This document shows positions 18,795 through 28,632 of a DNA stretch of 64,000 nt, one piece after another. The translations under genes and the position numbers were made by a program. The notes below the pieces were generated by a model. The model ran no database searches. It worked only from the letters and a program-made list of their open reading frames with translations, and was not told where the DNA came from. The stretch's first letter is position 1, and every line of letters begins with the position of its first letter. This DNA is from JAHEEL01 sp963715255 (GTDB taxonomy: Bacteria > Actinomycetota > Acidimicrobiia > Spongiisociales > UBA5794), in contig CAVQRN010000005.1 in the NCBI GenBank assembly GCA_963715255.1, positions 124,001 through 188,000 of the forward strand. The letters run 5' to 3'.

Positions 18795-21176
18795 TTGGCT
18801 GAGACTGCCATTCGTGGGCTCGTCGGAGACGTGGAAGTCGAATTCCGCTCCGGTGAACTAGCCCAACTTGCCGACGGCGCCGTTACGGTGCGCGTCGGAG
18901 AAACAGAAGTCCTCGTCACCGCAACCGCATCGACGCGATTGCGCGAAGGCGCTGACTTCTTCCCCCTGACCGTGGATGTCGAAGAGCGTATGTACGCCGT
19001 CGGCAAGATCCCCGGCTCGTTCTTCCGCCGTGAAGGACGTGCAACGGAGAAGGCCATCCTGACGTGCCGGCTCATCGACCGTCCACTCCGTCCCAACTTC
19101 CCCGACGGCTACCGCAATGACACCCACGTCGTTGCGACCGTGCTGTCGGCCGACCTCATCAACGCGTACGACCTACCTGCGCTCAACGGCGCATCAAGTG
19201 CGTTGACGCTGAGCTCGCTTCCATTCGATGGACCGATCGGCGCCGTCCGACTGGCCCTCATCGATGGTGCATGGATTGCATTCCCGACGTACGAACAACT
19301 CGACGACGCCGTCTTCGACCTCGTCGTCGCTGGGAAGCGCAACGACACCGGTGATGTGGACATCGCCATGGTCGAAGCCGGAGCTACCGAGAACGGGTAC
19401 CGACTCGTCAAGGACGGCCAGCAAGCCAGTGACGAAGCAACCGTCGCCCGCGGCCTCGAAGAGGCGAAGGGCTACATCGCGACATTGATCGACATGCAGC
19501 TCGAACTGCTCGAGGCGGTCGGTCCGGCCGATGCCGTCGAGTGGCCCATCAACGAGCCCTACTCGACCGAGATGTATGGGCGCGTCGAAGCGATCGCCAA
19601 GCCGAAGCTCGAAGCTCTCGGCACGATCGCCGACAAGAAGGAGCGGCTCGAAGCCGAGACAGCGACGAAGGAAGCTGCGTTGGCGGAGCTTGGACTCGAA
19701 GAGGACGACGCTGACGGCATGCAGGCCGCCAAGAATGCGTTCCGGAGCGTCCAGAAGCAGGTCATGCGCTCGCGTGTCGTCGCCGAGGGTGTCCGTCTCG
19801 ACGGTCGCGGCCTCACCGACGTCCGTGAGATCGACGTCAAGGTCGGAATGATTCCCCAGGCCCACGGGTCCGGGTTGTTCCGTCGTGGCGAGACCCAGGT
19901 GTTGAACGTCACCACACTCGGCATGCTGAAGATGGAGCAAATGCTCGACACGATCTCCATCGAAGACTCGAAGCGGTACATGCACCACTACAACATGCCG
20001 CCATTCGCGACCGGCGAAGCCGGCTTCATGCGCGGTCCGAAGCGTCGCGAAATCGGCCACGGGGCGCTCGCTGAGAAGGCGCTCCTGCCCGTCATCCCGA
20101 ACGACGAAGAGTTCCCCTATGCGTTCCGGCTCGTCTCCGAGGTTCTGATGTCGAACGGTTCATCGTCGATGGCTTCGGTCTGCGGATCGTCGCTCTCGCT
20201 GATGGACGCCGGCGTTCCGATCGCGGCCCCGGTCGCTGGAATCGCCATGGGTCTCATCAACCACGACGGCCAGTTTGTGACGCTGACCGACATCCTCGGT
20301 GCAGAGGATGCGCTCGGGGACATGGACTTCAAGGTCGCAGGGACCGAGGACATGATCACGGCGATGCAGCTCGACACCAAGATCGAATCGCTCCCCGCTC
20401 AGGTGCTCATCGATGCGATGAACCAGGCAAGGGACGCCAGGCTGTTCATCCTCGGCAAGATGACCGACGTTCTCCCCGCACCTCGCGATGAGCTTGCGCC
20501 GACGGCACCGAAGATCGAATCGATCACCATTCCGAAGGACAAGATCGGCGAGGTGATCGGGCCGAAGGGCAAGACGATCAGGGAGCTCGAAGAAGAGACC
20601 GGTGCCAAGATCGAGATCGAAGACGACGGAACCATCCGCGTCGGCGCTCCCGATGCAATGTCACTCGAACTCGCAAAGGAGCGGATCCTGGCCATCGGCT
20701 ACCCGCCGGAGGCGAACGTCGGTGAGACGTATGTGGGCGAAGTCGTGAACATCACGAAGTTCGGCGCATTCGTCAACATCCTGCCCGGACGCGACGGTCT
20801 GTTGCATATCTCGAAGATCGGCGGCGGAAAGCGCATCGACAAGGTCGAGGACGTGTTCGCCCTCGGTGACAAGGTCGATGTCGTGGTCCGTGAGATCGAC
20901 GATCGTGGCAAGGTCAGTCTTGATCTCGCGAATGCCCCGGCACCGTCCGACGACGGAGGCTCGGAGCCGAAAGGCGACGACCGTCCTTCTGACCGCAGCG
21001 AGGGACGCCGCGATGGCAATAGCGACCGAAATCGTGATCGTGGCGGACGCGATCGCGGTGGACGCAGCCGTCGAGACGATCGCGGGAGCGACCGTGGAAG
21101 CGACGGCGTTGGCGAGGCCAAACCCGGTCGGACCGTTGTGTCATTCGAAGACGACTTCGAGGACGGCGCCTCCTAG
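18795..21176 (+). CDS. pnp: Polyribonucleotide nucleotidyltransferase (PNPase)
   Basis: Phosphorolytic 3'-5' exoribonuclease. TTG 18795 lies 7 nt after AAGGAGAG and gives MAETAIRGLVGDVEVEF; in-frame ATG 18726 lacks a site. Order: RNase PH domain 1, alpha-helical linker, RNase PH domain 2 (VLMSNGSSSMASVCG), KH (IGPKGKTIRELEEETGAKI, about residue 590) and S1 (about 645-715, TKFGAFVNILPGRDGLLH). The roughly 75-residue tail is unusual: rich in Arg, Asp and Gly (RDRGGRDRGGRSRRDDRG), then acidic FEDDFEDGAS. Such RG tails occur in RNA-binding proteins and may aid RNA or degradosome contacts. Length is 793 aa. Confidence 0.96.
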   Translation: MAETAIRGLVGDVEVEFRSGELAQLADGAVTVRVGETEVLVTATASTRLREGADFFPLTVDVEERMYAVGKIPGSFFRREGRATEKAILTCRLIDRPLRPNFPDGYRNDTHVVATVLSADLINAYDLPALNGASSALTLSSLPFDGPIGAVRLALIDGAWIAFPTYEQLDDAVFDLVVAGKRNDTGDVDIAMVEAGATENGYRLVKDGQQASDEATVARGLEEAKGYIATLIDMQLELLEAVGPADAVEWPINEPYSTEMYGRVEAIAKPKLEALGTIADKKERLEAETATKEAALAELGLEEDDADGMQAAKNAFRSVQKQVMRSRVVAEGVRLDGRGLTDVREIDVKVGMIPQAHGSGLFRRGETQVLNVTTLGMLKMEQMLDTISIEDSKRYMHHYNMPPFATGEAGFMRGPKRREIGHGALAEKALLPVIPNDEEFPYAFRLVSEVLMSNGSSSMASVCGSSLSLMDAGVPIAAPVAGIAMGLINHDGQFVTLTDILGAEDALGDMDFKVAGTEDMITAMQLDTKIESLPAQVLIDAMNQARDARLFILGKMTDVLPAPRDELAPTAPKIESITIPKDKIGEVIGPKGKTIRELEEETGAKIEIEDDGTIRVGAPDAMSLELAKERILAIGYPPEANVGETYVGEVVNITKFGAFVNILPGRDGLLHISKIGGGKRIDKVEDVFALGDKVDVVVREIDDRGKVSLDLANAPAPSDDGGSEPKGDDRPSDRSEGRRDGNSDRNRDRGGRDRGGRSRRDDRGSDRGSDGVGEAKPGRTVVSFEDDFEDGAS

Positions 21177-21196
21177 GAAGCACCATCTACAAACGA

Positions 21197-21234
21197 AGAG
21201 AAGGCCCCGGGCGGATGCGCTCGGGGCCTTCTCT
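21197..21234 (+). terminator. Intrinsic terminator of pnp
   Basis: GAGAAGGCCCCG and CGGGGCCTTCTC form a perfect 12-bp stem with a 12-nt loop, 20 nt after the pnp stop, followed by TCGTT. It lies close to the end of the convergent dodecin gene and could serve both. Confidence 0.8.
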
Positions 21235-21265
21235 CGTTGCGGGACGGGGGGTTAGAAGCACACGC

Positions 21266-21472
21266 TCAGTCGTCGAGGAGGAAGGTGAGCTTCATGTCGA
21301 CGCGGAAGTGTTTGATGGTTCCGTCTTCGGCGAGTTCGACCTTGTGTTCAGAGATCCAGGCTCCCTGGATATTGTCGATGGTCTTCTGCGCCTTGGCGAT
21401 CCCTTTCCGAATAGCGTCTTCGAAGCTCCCGGGGGATGTGGAGGTGATCTCAATCACCTTCGCAATCGACAC
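21266..21472 (-). CDS. Dodecin family flavin-binding protein
   Basis: Dodecins are small dodecameric proteins that store or buffer flavins. At 68 aa the match is full length: KVIEITSTSPGSFEDAI, then NIQGAWISEHKVELAEDG (the flavin-stacking Trp is in the GAW segment), then MKLTFLLDD. GTG start at 21472 with AGAGGAG upstream. It is convergent with pnp and divergent from the imuA' gene. Confidence 0.92.
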   Translation of the reverse strand: MSIAKVIEITSTSPGSFEDAIRKGIAKAQKTIDNIQGAWISEHKVELAEDGTIKHFRVDMKLTFLLDD

Positions 21473-21522
21473 GTACCTGCTCCTCTCGTTGCTGCCTTCC
21501 GGTAGTCTACCGCACTTGCGAA

Positions 21523-21538
21523 TCGAACATATGTTCGA
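21523..21538. promoter_or_regulatory. LexA (SOS) box upstream of imuA'-imuB
   Basis: TCGAACATATGTTCGA is a perfect 16-bp palindrome that fits the Gram-positive/actinobacterial LexA operator (GAAC-N4-GTTC). The identical 16-mer recurs at 41397-41412 before dnaE2. It should repress the following mutasome genes until DNA damage. Confidence 0.9.
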
Positions 21539-21586
21539 TAGAGTATTTTGCCCGAGAAGAGAGACCCGAAACGTGAGATCTGAGAT

Positions 21587-22291
21587 ATGAGCTTCCAGCT
21601 TCCAGAGCAGAGCTCGCAGCTGATAGCTCGGGGTGTTGCATCTCCGGCTGGTATCTGGCAGCTGGAAGCTGGAAACTCAGAGCCTGGTGCCGACCAGAGA
21701 TCACAGGTCCCCACCGTCGGTCCGGGTCAGGTGGCAGTACTCGCCGGGGAGCCGGGGCTCGGTATGACACGGCTGGGGCTCGTCATGCTCTCCGGATACA
21801 CCGGGGGGACGGTCGCCTATCTCGACGTGCGCGGATGGTTGAGTCCGGTCGCGGCATGGGAAGTCGGGATCGAACCCGATCGGTTGGTGATTGCACGCTG
21901 TCATGAGGTCGTTCGGTGGGGGCGAGCCGCCGCTGCGCTCCTCGACGGTGCGACGGCCGTGCTGGCCGAAGTTCCCGCCGGGGTGAAGGATGCGTCGATT
22001 CGGAAGCTCGCTGCACTTGCCAGGAATCGGGGGACCACTCTGCTGCTTCGCCCCATCGGCCGTGCGGCGCCCATTGGTGTCGCTCATCTTGTGCTCGAAG
22101 CTCGCGAGACCGCGTGGAGGGGCGCTGTGAATGGGCACGGTCGAATCGAGCAGAGGAAGACCCGGATCATCGCTTCTGGAAAGGCCATGAAAGGGATGAC
22201 CCGGACGATCGAGATGGAGGACGATGGCTCGAACACTCTGCGTGTGGTATCCGGAGTGGCCGCTACGGAGACCAGGAGCGCCGCAGGATGA
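21587..22291 (+). CDS. imuA: ImuA'-like RecA-fold accessory protein of the translesion mutasome
   Basis: The reading frame is 234 codons from ATG 21587. The recognisable RecA-like core starts at about residue 44 (GPGQVAVLAGEPGLGMTRL). The P-loop is degraded: the Lys of GxxxxGK(S/T) is replaced by Met, as expected for an ImuA-type protein that no longer needs RecA ATPase activity. ImuA proteins bridge ImuB and RecA at lesions. The first 40 residues are encoded by repeat DNA, so the true start may be later (GTG 21731 is in frame). It overlaps imuB and lies under the LexA box. Assignment is by context and weak motifs. Confidence 0.75.
   Translation: MSFQLPEQSSQLIARGVASPAGIWQLEAGNSEPGADQRSQVPTVGPGQVAVLAGEPGLGMTRLGLVMLSGYTGGTVAYLDVRGWLSPVAAWEVGIEPDRLVIARCHEVVRWGRAAAALLDGATAVLAEVPAGVKDASIRKLAALARNRGTTLLLRPIGRAAPIGVAHLVLEARETAWRGAVNGHGRIEQRKTRIIASGKAMKGMTRTIEMEDDGSNTLRVVSGVAATETRSAAG
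21591..21674. repeat. Inverted repeat island in the imuA' leader or 5' end
   Basis: GCTTCCAGCTTCCAG (21591-21605) is matched by inverted CTGGAAGCTGGAA (21662-21674), with AGAGCAGAGCTCGCAGCTGATAG-type repeats between. It lies downstream of the LexA box, and if the first ATG of imuA' is used it is translated. Confidence 0.7.
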
Positions 22292-23696
22292 GCCCGGCCA
22301 GGCGGTAGGCGCCGACGGTCGAGTCGAGGCGATGAACGCTGTGGCGTACGCTGCCGGGATTCGCCGCGGGATGCGAAGGGGTGAGGCGGAGGGGATCTGT
22401 CCCCTGGTCATGACGGTTGAACGAGACTATTCGGCGGAGATGGTCGCGTCGAACGGGTCGTCGCCGAAATCGAGGCTCTTGTTCCAAAGGTCGAAGTCGT
22501 CGAACCAGGATTGGTTTTCGTCCCGGTGGCCGGAGCGGTCGGTTACTACGGCGGTGAGGGTCCGCTTGTCGAGCGGGTCGTGAAGGAGATCGATCGGGTG
22601 GCCGGTGACGGGTACCGGATTGGGCTCGCCGACGGCCCGTTCGCCGCGAAACATGCCGCTGCCGGAGCCTCCGGTGATGCTCCGATCCACATCGTCAAGG
22701 ACGATGCGTCGTTTCTCGCATCGCTCGATATCTCGACGATCGGCCGTGAGGAGGTGGTAGCGACGTTCCGCTGGCTCGGGATCACGACGCTCGGTGAGCT
22801 CGCTCGCCTCCCCGTCAGCGCCATCGCTTCCCGTTTCGGGGTGGTGGGTCTTGATGCACATCGTCTGGCTTCTGGTCGGGATCGCCTCCCGAATCCTCGA
22901 GATCTCCCCGTCGATCTGACGGTTGTGGAGCGGTTCTCGCCTCCACTCGAAGACCTCGAGCAGGCAGCGTTCGTTGCGCGTGCGATGGCGAGTCGGCTGG
23001 TCGATGCTCTCGCGGTCTGTCGGAGCGGCGCCGTTCCGGATCGTGGTCGAAGCAGAGGCCGCGGACGGCACGATCCGGTCGCGAACGTGGAGAAGCGCAG
23101 ATCCGCTCGACGACCGGGCGATCGCCGAGCGGGTGAGATGGCAGCTCCGTGCCTGGATCGACGGCGTCGGAGCCGGTATCCGGGGTGGGCTTGCGGCGCT
23201 GAGGATCGAACCAGCCGATCTTTCTGGGGTGGGAAGGCAGCTCTCTCTCGGAGAGGACGCAAGAGCAGCGTCTGAGGCTCATCGGGCGCTCGCCGAGACC
23301 CAGGCGATCGTAGGTCTGGACGGGCTACTCCAGGCTCATCCGCAAGGAGGGCGTGAACCTGGCGAGCGGGTCGCGTGGCACCGGTGGGGTGAGACACCGG
23401 TACGGCTCCGGGATCCCGAGGCGCCGTGGCCCGGGAGGGTACCCGGACCCTCTCCGGCACTCGTACCGCCGGATCCGCAACCGTTCCATATCGAGTGGGA
23501 CGGAGGGATGCCGGTGCGGGTTCGGCTCGGGAGCCGATGGGTGACGGTCCGGTCCTGGGCCGGACCGTGGCGTCGGGTCGGACGCTGGTGGAAGGGGGAG
23601 GAGCCGGGAGACCAGTATCAGATCGTCACATCAGCCGGAGCGTTCCTCTGCGAGATCAGGGAAGGGCAGACGTGGCTGGTTGGGATCTATGACTGA
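22224..23696 (+). CDS. imuB: ImuB, Y-family polymerase-like mutasome protein (two frameshifts)
   Basis: Catalytically inactive Y-family homologue that links DnaE2 to the beta clamp. ATG 22224 gives MARTLCVWYPEWPLRR, the typical start. The middle part (VFVPVAGAVGYYGGEGPLVERV, YRIGLADGPFAAKHAA, GITTLGELARLPVSAIASRFG) continues after a missing base near 22449. The C-terminal half (FRIVVEAEAADG to GQTWLVGIYD) continues after an extra base near 23021. Corrected length is about 490 aa. It overlaps imuA' by 68 nt. The frameshifts look like assembly indels. Confidence 0.88.
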
Positions 23697-23757
23697 GCTT
23701 CAATCTTCACGCTTCACGCGAGACCTTGCAGCTTGTGGCTTGCAGTTCGCAGCTACT
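23697..23757. repeat. Short repeat island between convergent imuB and acyltransferase genes
   Basis: Contains CTTGCAGCTTGTGGCTTGCA, the same unit that is tandemly repeated at 7850-7910, plus CTTCACG repeats. It begins at the imuB stop and its end (CTACTTCGC) supplies the TAG stop of the minus-strand acyltransferase. Confidence 0.75.
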
Positions 23758-24493
23758 TCGCGGAGCGGAGCTCTTCATAGACGGCGCCCATGTCTGCTCG
23801 CAATTGGTTCGTCACGGGCCGAATCTGGTTTGGCTCGATGTTGGCGCTCGGGACGGGGGGGAGGATCCTGACTCGCACGCGACCGGGGTAGATCAGCGGT
23901 GATCCGGGCGGGTTGATATCGAACGATCCGGAGATGACCACCGGCAGCAGGTCTGCTTCGTTATCGCGAGCGATTCTCACGGCGCCGGTGCGGAAGTCGG
24001 CCATCTCCCCGGTCCGACTCCTGGTCCCCTCGGCGAAGACCATCAGTGAGTACCCGAGCCGGTATGACTCGCGTGCCGCCGCGTTGATGGCCTCTCGAGT
24101 CGACCGGGCGCCGCCACGGTCGACCTTCACGATGCCTGCAGCGTCCATGCCGGGACCCATCAACGGGATCTTGTATAACTCCTTCTTGGCAAGGAACCGG
24201 ATTGGCGTTGGAATCGCGAGAAAGAGCACAGGGATGTCGAAATTGGACGTGTGGTTCGACACGATGACGTACCGCTTGCCCGGGTCAACGTGTTCGCGGC
24301 CTTCCACCTCGATTTCGACGGGCGGGATACGAAGAAACCGCCGTGACCATCTCTGGATCGTCTGTTCGATCCTCGGGGACTCCCGATTCCGCCTCCCGAT
24401 CCAAGCCACGTATCCGGCCTTGACGATCGTGTACACGAAGAACAACGGGACGAGCACGAACGTGCGGATTGCAGCGCGGAGTATTCGGACCAT
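23753..24493 (-). CDS. plsC: 1-acyl-sn-glycerol-3-phosphate acyltransferase family protein
   Basis: Transfers acyl chains to lysophosphatidic acid or a related acceptor at the membrane. It has the catalytic NHTSNFD (HX4D type) at about residue 80, the EGTRSR motif (about 153) and an N-terminal hydrophobic segment (TFVLVPLFFVYTIVKAGYV). ATG at 24493 (MVRILRAAIRTF) is preferred over an upstream in-frame ATG. Length is 246 aa. It is divergent from the AlkX-like gene with 37 nt between. Confidence 0.88.
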   Translation of the reverse strand: MVRILRAAIRTFVLVPLFFVYTIVKAGYVAWIGRRNRESPRIEQTIQRWSRRFLRIPPVEIEVEGREHVDPGKRYVIVSNHTSNFDIPVLFLAIPTPIRFLAKKELYKIPLMGPGMDAAGIVKVDRGGARSTREAINAAARESYRLGYSLMVFAEGTRSRTGEMADFRTGAVRIARDNEADLLPVVISGSFDINPPGSPLIYPGRVRVRILPPVPSANIEPNQIRPVTNQLRADMGAVYEELRSAK

Positions 24494-24530
24494 GGCAGGG
24501 TAGCGTAGCGCTCGCGGAGGAGCGCTCACG

Positions 24531-25718
24531 GTGAAGATTCGTAGGTTGACGAAAGATCAGGCACGCCGCATCGCGCTCGGCGCTCAGGGTTTCGCCACAC
24601 CTCGCCCCACCGGGCGCATCGACGTTCGTCACTTCCGTGGGGTGTTTGGGCGAATCGGGTTGCTGCAACTCGACTCGGTGAATGTCCTGGAGCGATCGCA
24701 CTATCTCCCCATGTTCTCCCGACTCGGCCCGTATGACCGCACCGCCTTCGATCGATGGACCGCCTCATCCGGTGAGCTCTTCGAGTACTGGGGCCACGAG
24801 GCGTCGCTGATTCCGGTCGACCGGTACCCGACGTTCCGGTTCCGAATGGGCGAGATGAAGCCGTGGGGGAGTGTTCGGAGACTCCTCGACGAGCGCCCGG
24901 GCTACATCGAAGACGTGCTGGGACAGGTCGCGGAGCGGGGACCACTGACGGTGGCAGATCTCGAGGATGCCGGTGAGCGCGGTGGGCCGTGGTGGGGATA
25001 CGCGCCGGGTAAGCACGCCCTCGAGTGGCTCTTCGCCTCCGGCCGAGTCACCGCCTACCGATCTTCATCGTTCGGCCGTCGGTACGACCTTCCGGATCGT
25101 GTGGTCCCGGCGTCGATCCTCGAGGAATCGCCGCCGGACCGGGCTGAGGCGTACCGCACGCTGCTGGTCGACGCCGCGCGGCACCATGGCATCGGTACGG
25201 TGGCCGACCTCGCCGACTACCACCGACTTCACAAGCCCACTGCTCGCCCCGTCCTCGAGGACCTCGCTGTCGAAGGCGCTGTGGTCCCGGTGGATGTGGA
25301 GGGGTGGCAACATCCTGCCTATCTCCATCCCGAGGCAGCGACTCCTCGCCGGCCCACAAGCAGCACTCTCCTGAGCCCGTTCGATTCACTGATCTGGAAT
25401 CGCGATCGGGTCGAGAGAGTGTTCGGATTCCGCTACCGGATAGAGATCTACGTGCCAAAGGAGCGACGGCAGTACGGGTACTACGTGCTGCCGTTCCTTC
25501 TCGACGGCGAACTCGTGGCGAGAGTCGACCTGAAATCCGACCGAAAGACACGGCGGCTCCTGGTCCAGGCAGCCCATCTCGAACCCGGCAACGACGATTC
25601 ACGAGTTGTCCCGCCGTTGGCGGCCGAACTCCAGGCGATGGCATCGTGGCTGGGGCTGGACAAGATCGTCGTCGCCGACCGCGGCGATCTGGCCCGATCG
25701 CTTCGCACCCACCTCTGA
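24531..25718 (+). CDS. Winged-helix DNA glycosylase of the AlkX/YcaQ type (HTH_42)
   Basis: At 395 aa, the family removes alkylated or crosslinked bases. Near residue 45 it reads IGLLQLDSVNVLERSHYLPMFSR. The QxD arrangement (QLD) fits the AlkX/YcaQ branch, whereas AlkZ has QxQ. Later motifs TLLSPFDSLIWNRDRVERVFGF and YVLPFLLDGELVARVDLK are typical of the family's C-terminal part. GTG start at 24531. No operon partner; imuB, a lesion-tolerance gene, is nearby. Confidence 0.87.
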   Translation: MKIRRLTKDQARRIALGAQGFATPRPTGRIDVRHFRGVFGRIGLLQLDSVNVLERSHYLPMFSRLGPYDRTAFDRWTASSGELFEYWGHEASLIPVDRYPTFRFRMGEMKPWGSVRRLLDERPGYIEDVLGQVAERGPLTVADLEDAGERGGPWWGYAPGKHALEWLFASGRVTAYRSSSFGRRYDLPDRVVPASILEESPPDRAEAYRTLLVDAARHHGIGTVADLADYHRLHKPTARPVLEDLAVEGAVVPVDVEGWQHPAYLHPEAATPRRPTSSTLLSPFDSLIWNRDRVERVFGFRYRIEIYVPKERRQYGYYVLPFLLDGELVARVDLKSDRKTRRLLVQAAHLEPGNDDSRVVPPLAAELQAMASWLGLDKIVVADRGDLARSLRTHL

Positions 25719-25864
25719 TGGCTTCCTTTCTCAGAGCAACAGAACGAAACCGGGGCAACGCCGCTGCATCCAATGCGGTCGTCATGATCCGCCTTCTCTT
25801 CGCCGTGTCGGGGGCATCATCGGAGAAGCGAGCAGTAGGCGAGGTGCAAACCGGCGCGATTCAA

Positions 25865-27077
25865 TCAGAGATCGACGGCGACGAAATCACCGGTCAGGCC
25901 GGAGAGGCGGTAGTGAGCTCCGGTGCGCCAATTGACGAACAGCAACTCACTCGATTCCGCGTCTTGCATCGCGAGATGGGTGCCGTCGGCGACGAACCCG
26001 ATCGGGTGAGCTACCGAATCGATCCGCACCGTCCGGAGCGTGTCCACCGAGCGGTCGCGAATCGTTACCGACGTGCCGCCGGTACTCGTGAATGTCGTGA
26101 CTGCGATCTGGAGCCCGTCGGGCGAGATAGTCACGTTCAGGCTGCGCGCATCGGCGCCGGGGAAGAGGAAGATCGGCTCGAACATCCGGTCGAAGATCCC
26201 GACCTCAGATTCCGGAACCACAGCTACCGGGGCAAGCGCAGATGCTGTCTCGAATTCGTCGAAACCCTCTCCCGTTGCATCGACGAGGATGGCATCCCCA
26301 CCCGCCGAATACGCGACTCCCGGCATGAAGCGTTCGGCCTGACCTTGCGGATCAAGGATGACAACTGCCGGCGATTCGCGATCATCGATCGACACGGCGT
26401 ATCCCCAGTCGCCCCACGTCAGGAGGTGTGCATGCTGGGGGAGCGTTGCGACCAAAGTAGATTCGAGCCCGCCGAGAATTCCCGGGGTGACGTGAACTCG
26501 GTAGACGCCGGTCGCTCCGGACGCCGCGACGGGTGCGGTGTAGGCGAGTTCGGCGGCCTCGGTCGGATGAAATCGTGCTGACGAAACCATCGCCTCGACC
26601 TGAGCGGCAGCGTCACCGGGCACGGGTCCCGCGAACAGGGTCGACTGTGCGTCGATGAAGGCGATCGACGCCCCCGGTCGCGTCGAACCATGCCAAGCGA
26701 GGCTCGTTCTGCAACCGATACGACCGAGCGAATCGCTCGGATGGGAGCCACAGCACCGTTCGGGGGTCACCAGATCGGGAGATTGCCGAGAGTCGGTCCG
26801 TCTCGATCGGAACCATCTCCGAGAAGCGCACCGGGAGCGTGGTGGTGGTGACTTCAATATTGGAAGCATCCGCGGCAATCATGCTCTGATCTGAATCCGA
26901 GCCGGCGGGCTCATCGCCTCCGCCCGCCCCGAATACGACGGACAGCAACGTCAGGACGACCGCTCCTGCTCCGATCGCGAATGAGATGCCCGGTGGCCGC
27001 CGAAGCGGCGTGCCGGGTTCACGATTGTTGTCCGGCGTCAACGGACGGACGCGTGATGGTTGGTCCCGTCGTGGCAC
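25865..27077 (-). CDS. Membrane-anchored propeller-like protein, function unknown (frameshifted)
   Basis: A short basic N-terminus, one membrane helix (FAIGAGAVVLTLLSVVFGAG) and an acidic/Thr linker are followed by an extracytoplasmic region. Repeated beta-strand motifs such as LLTWGDWGYAVSIDD, DGLQIAVTTFTSTGG and GFVADGTHLAMQDAE resemble WD40/TolB-like blades. An extra C in the C5 run 26671-26675 splits the frame; corrected length is about 403 aa. GTG start at 27077. No catalytic residues are evident. Confidence 0.75.
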
Positions 27078-27165
27078 GTCCTCAGGCTAGTGCTCTCGCT
27101 CGTGCGAATCACGACGTCGGGGGTCGCTATCGTTGCAGACATACCATCGGCAAGGAGCAGTCAGC

Positions 27166-28072
27166 ATGATCGATTTCCAGGACCGGGTCGCGGTCGTCAC
27201 CGGGGCCGGTGGTGGCCTCGGGCGTGTCTACGCACTCCTACTGGCATCGAGAGGCGCATCCGTCGTCGTGAATGATCTCGGCGGATCAGTGCACGGCGAT
27301 GGATCCAGCACCAACGCAGCGGACGGCGTCGTCGAGGAGATCAAGAACAGCGGTGGCGTTGCAGTCGGCCGACTACAACTCGGTAGCGGAGCCGGACGGC
27401 GGCACGGCGGTCATCGAACACGCCGTCGAGGCCTTCGGGCGGATCGACGTCCTTGTTTCGAACGCCGGGATTCTGCGTGATCGAACCCTCCTCAACATGG
27501 ACGTCGACGATCTCCGGTCGGTGCTCTCCGTCCACCTGGAAGGAGCGTTCTACGTCACCAAGCCCGCCTTCCGGGTGATGAAAGAACAGCAGTACGGCCG
27601 CATCGTCTTCACCTCCTCGGGTTCCGGGATCTTCGGAAACTTCGGTCAAACCAACTATGCCGCGGCGAAGGCCGGCCTTGTCGGCTTCATGAACGCGTTG
27701 AAACTCGAGGGAGCCAAGTACAACGTCCTCGTCAACACGGTCGCCCCGATTGCCCAGACGAGGATGACGGAGGAGATTCTGGGAGAGATGGCAGACAAGT
27801 TCGACCCCGAGTCGGTTGCCCCGGCAGTTGCGTATCTTGCCTCGGCGGAGAATCGGCGAACCGGTGAGCTCTGGTCGGTCGGCGGTGGGTCGGTCAGTCG
27901 TGTGTTCACAGGACTCTGCGAGGGCTACTTCAAGCACCCGGATCACGAGGGCCCCCTCACGATCGAAGACGTTGCCGAGCACGCCGACGAGGTGCGCATC
28001 GAAGATGACTACATCGTGCCCTTCTCATCTCGTGACGAGTTCGCGAAACTCGGCCCGATGCTCTTCTCATGA
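27166..28072 (+). CDS. Short-chain dehydrogenase, HSD17B4/(3R)-hydroxyacyl-CoA dehydrogenase-like (frameshifted)
   Basis: Rossmann motif TGAGGGLGRVYA is followed by the NDLGGSVHGDGSSTNAAD segment characteristic of multifunctional-enzyme-type-2 dehydrogenases of beta-oxidation. The catalytic YAAAK replaces the usual YxxxK in the same place. ATG 27166 follows AAGGAG. One extra base near 27367 separates the halves (GGVAV / ADYNSVAEPDGG). Corrected length is about 301 aa. It overlaps the isochorismatase-fold gene by 4 nt. Confidence 0.88.
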
Positions 28073-28621
28073 AGGATTGGAAAGACAGCACTGCACTCGT
28101 CGTCGTTGACGTCCAGAAGGGCTTCGACGACGCCCGATGGGGAGAGCGGAACAATCCTGATTGCGAGAGAAATGTCGGGCGGTTGATCGCCGCCTGGCGT
28201 AGTCATGGATGGCCTGTGGTCTTCGTTCGTCACGATTCGGCGAGCATCGGCTCACCCCTCGCGCGGCACGCCGGGCAACGAGTTCAAGGATGTCATCACC
28301 GGGAAACCGGACCTTTTGGTTACCAAGTCCGTGCACTCGGCGTTCCATGGATCTCCCGATCTGGGAGCCTGGCTGACGGAGCACGGCATCACGGGGATCG
28401 CCGTCTGCGGTATCCAGACGAACATGTGCTGTGAAACGACGGCGCGAATCGGGAGTGACCTCGGATTCGAGTTGATGTTCGTGCTCGACGCCACTCACAC
28501 GTTCGACATCGTGGGACCGAACCGTCACGTCTACCGCGCACGCGAGATCGCCCGATACACGGCATTGAACCTCGCCGCAGACTTTGGGCAGGTCGTATCG
28601 ACGATCGAACTCGTCGACTGA
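28069..28621 (+). CDS. Isochorismatase-fold cysteine hydrolase (frameshifted)
   Basis: Starts ALVVVDVQKGFDD (catalytic Asp). The nucleophile Cys is in GIQTNMCCETTAR, preceded by the family's cis-peptide region. Members hydrolyse nicotinamide, ureas or isochorismate; the substrate cannot be read here. An extra C near 28264 shifts the frame between SPLA and GTPGNEF. Corrected length is about 183 aa. ATGA overlap with the SDR gene. Confidence 0.87.
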
Positions 28622-28632
28622 CGGACGAGGGG

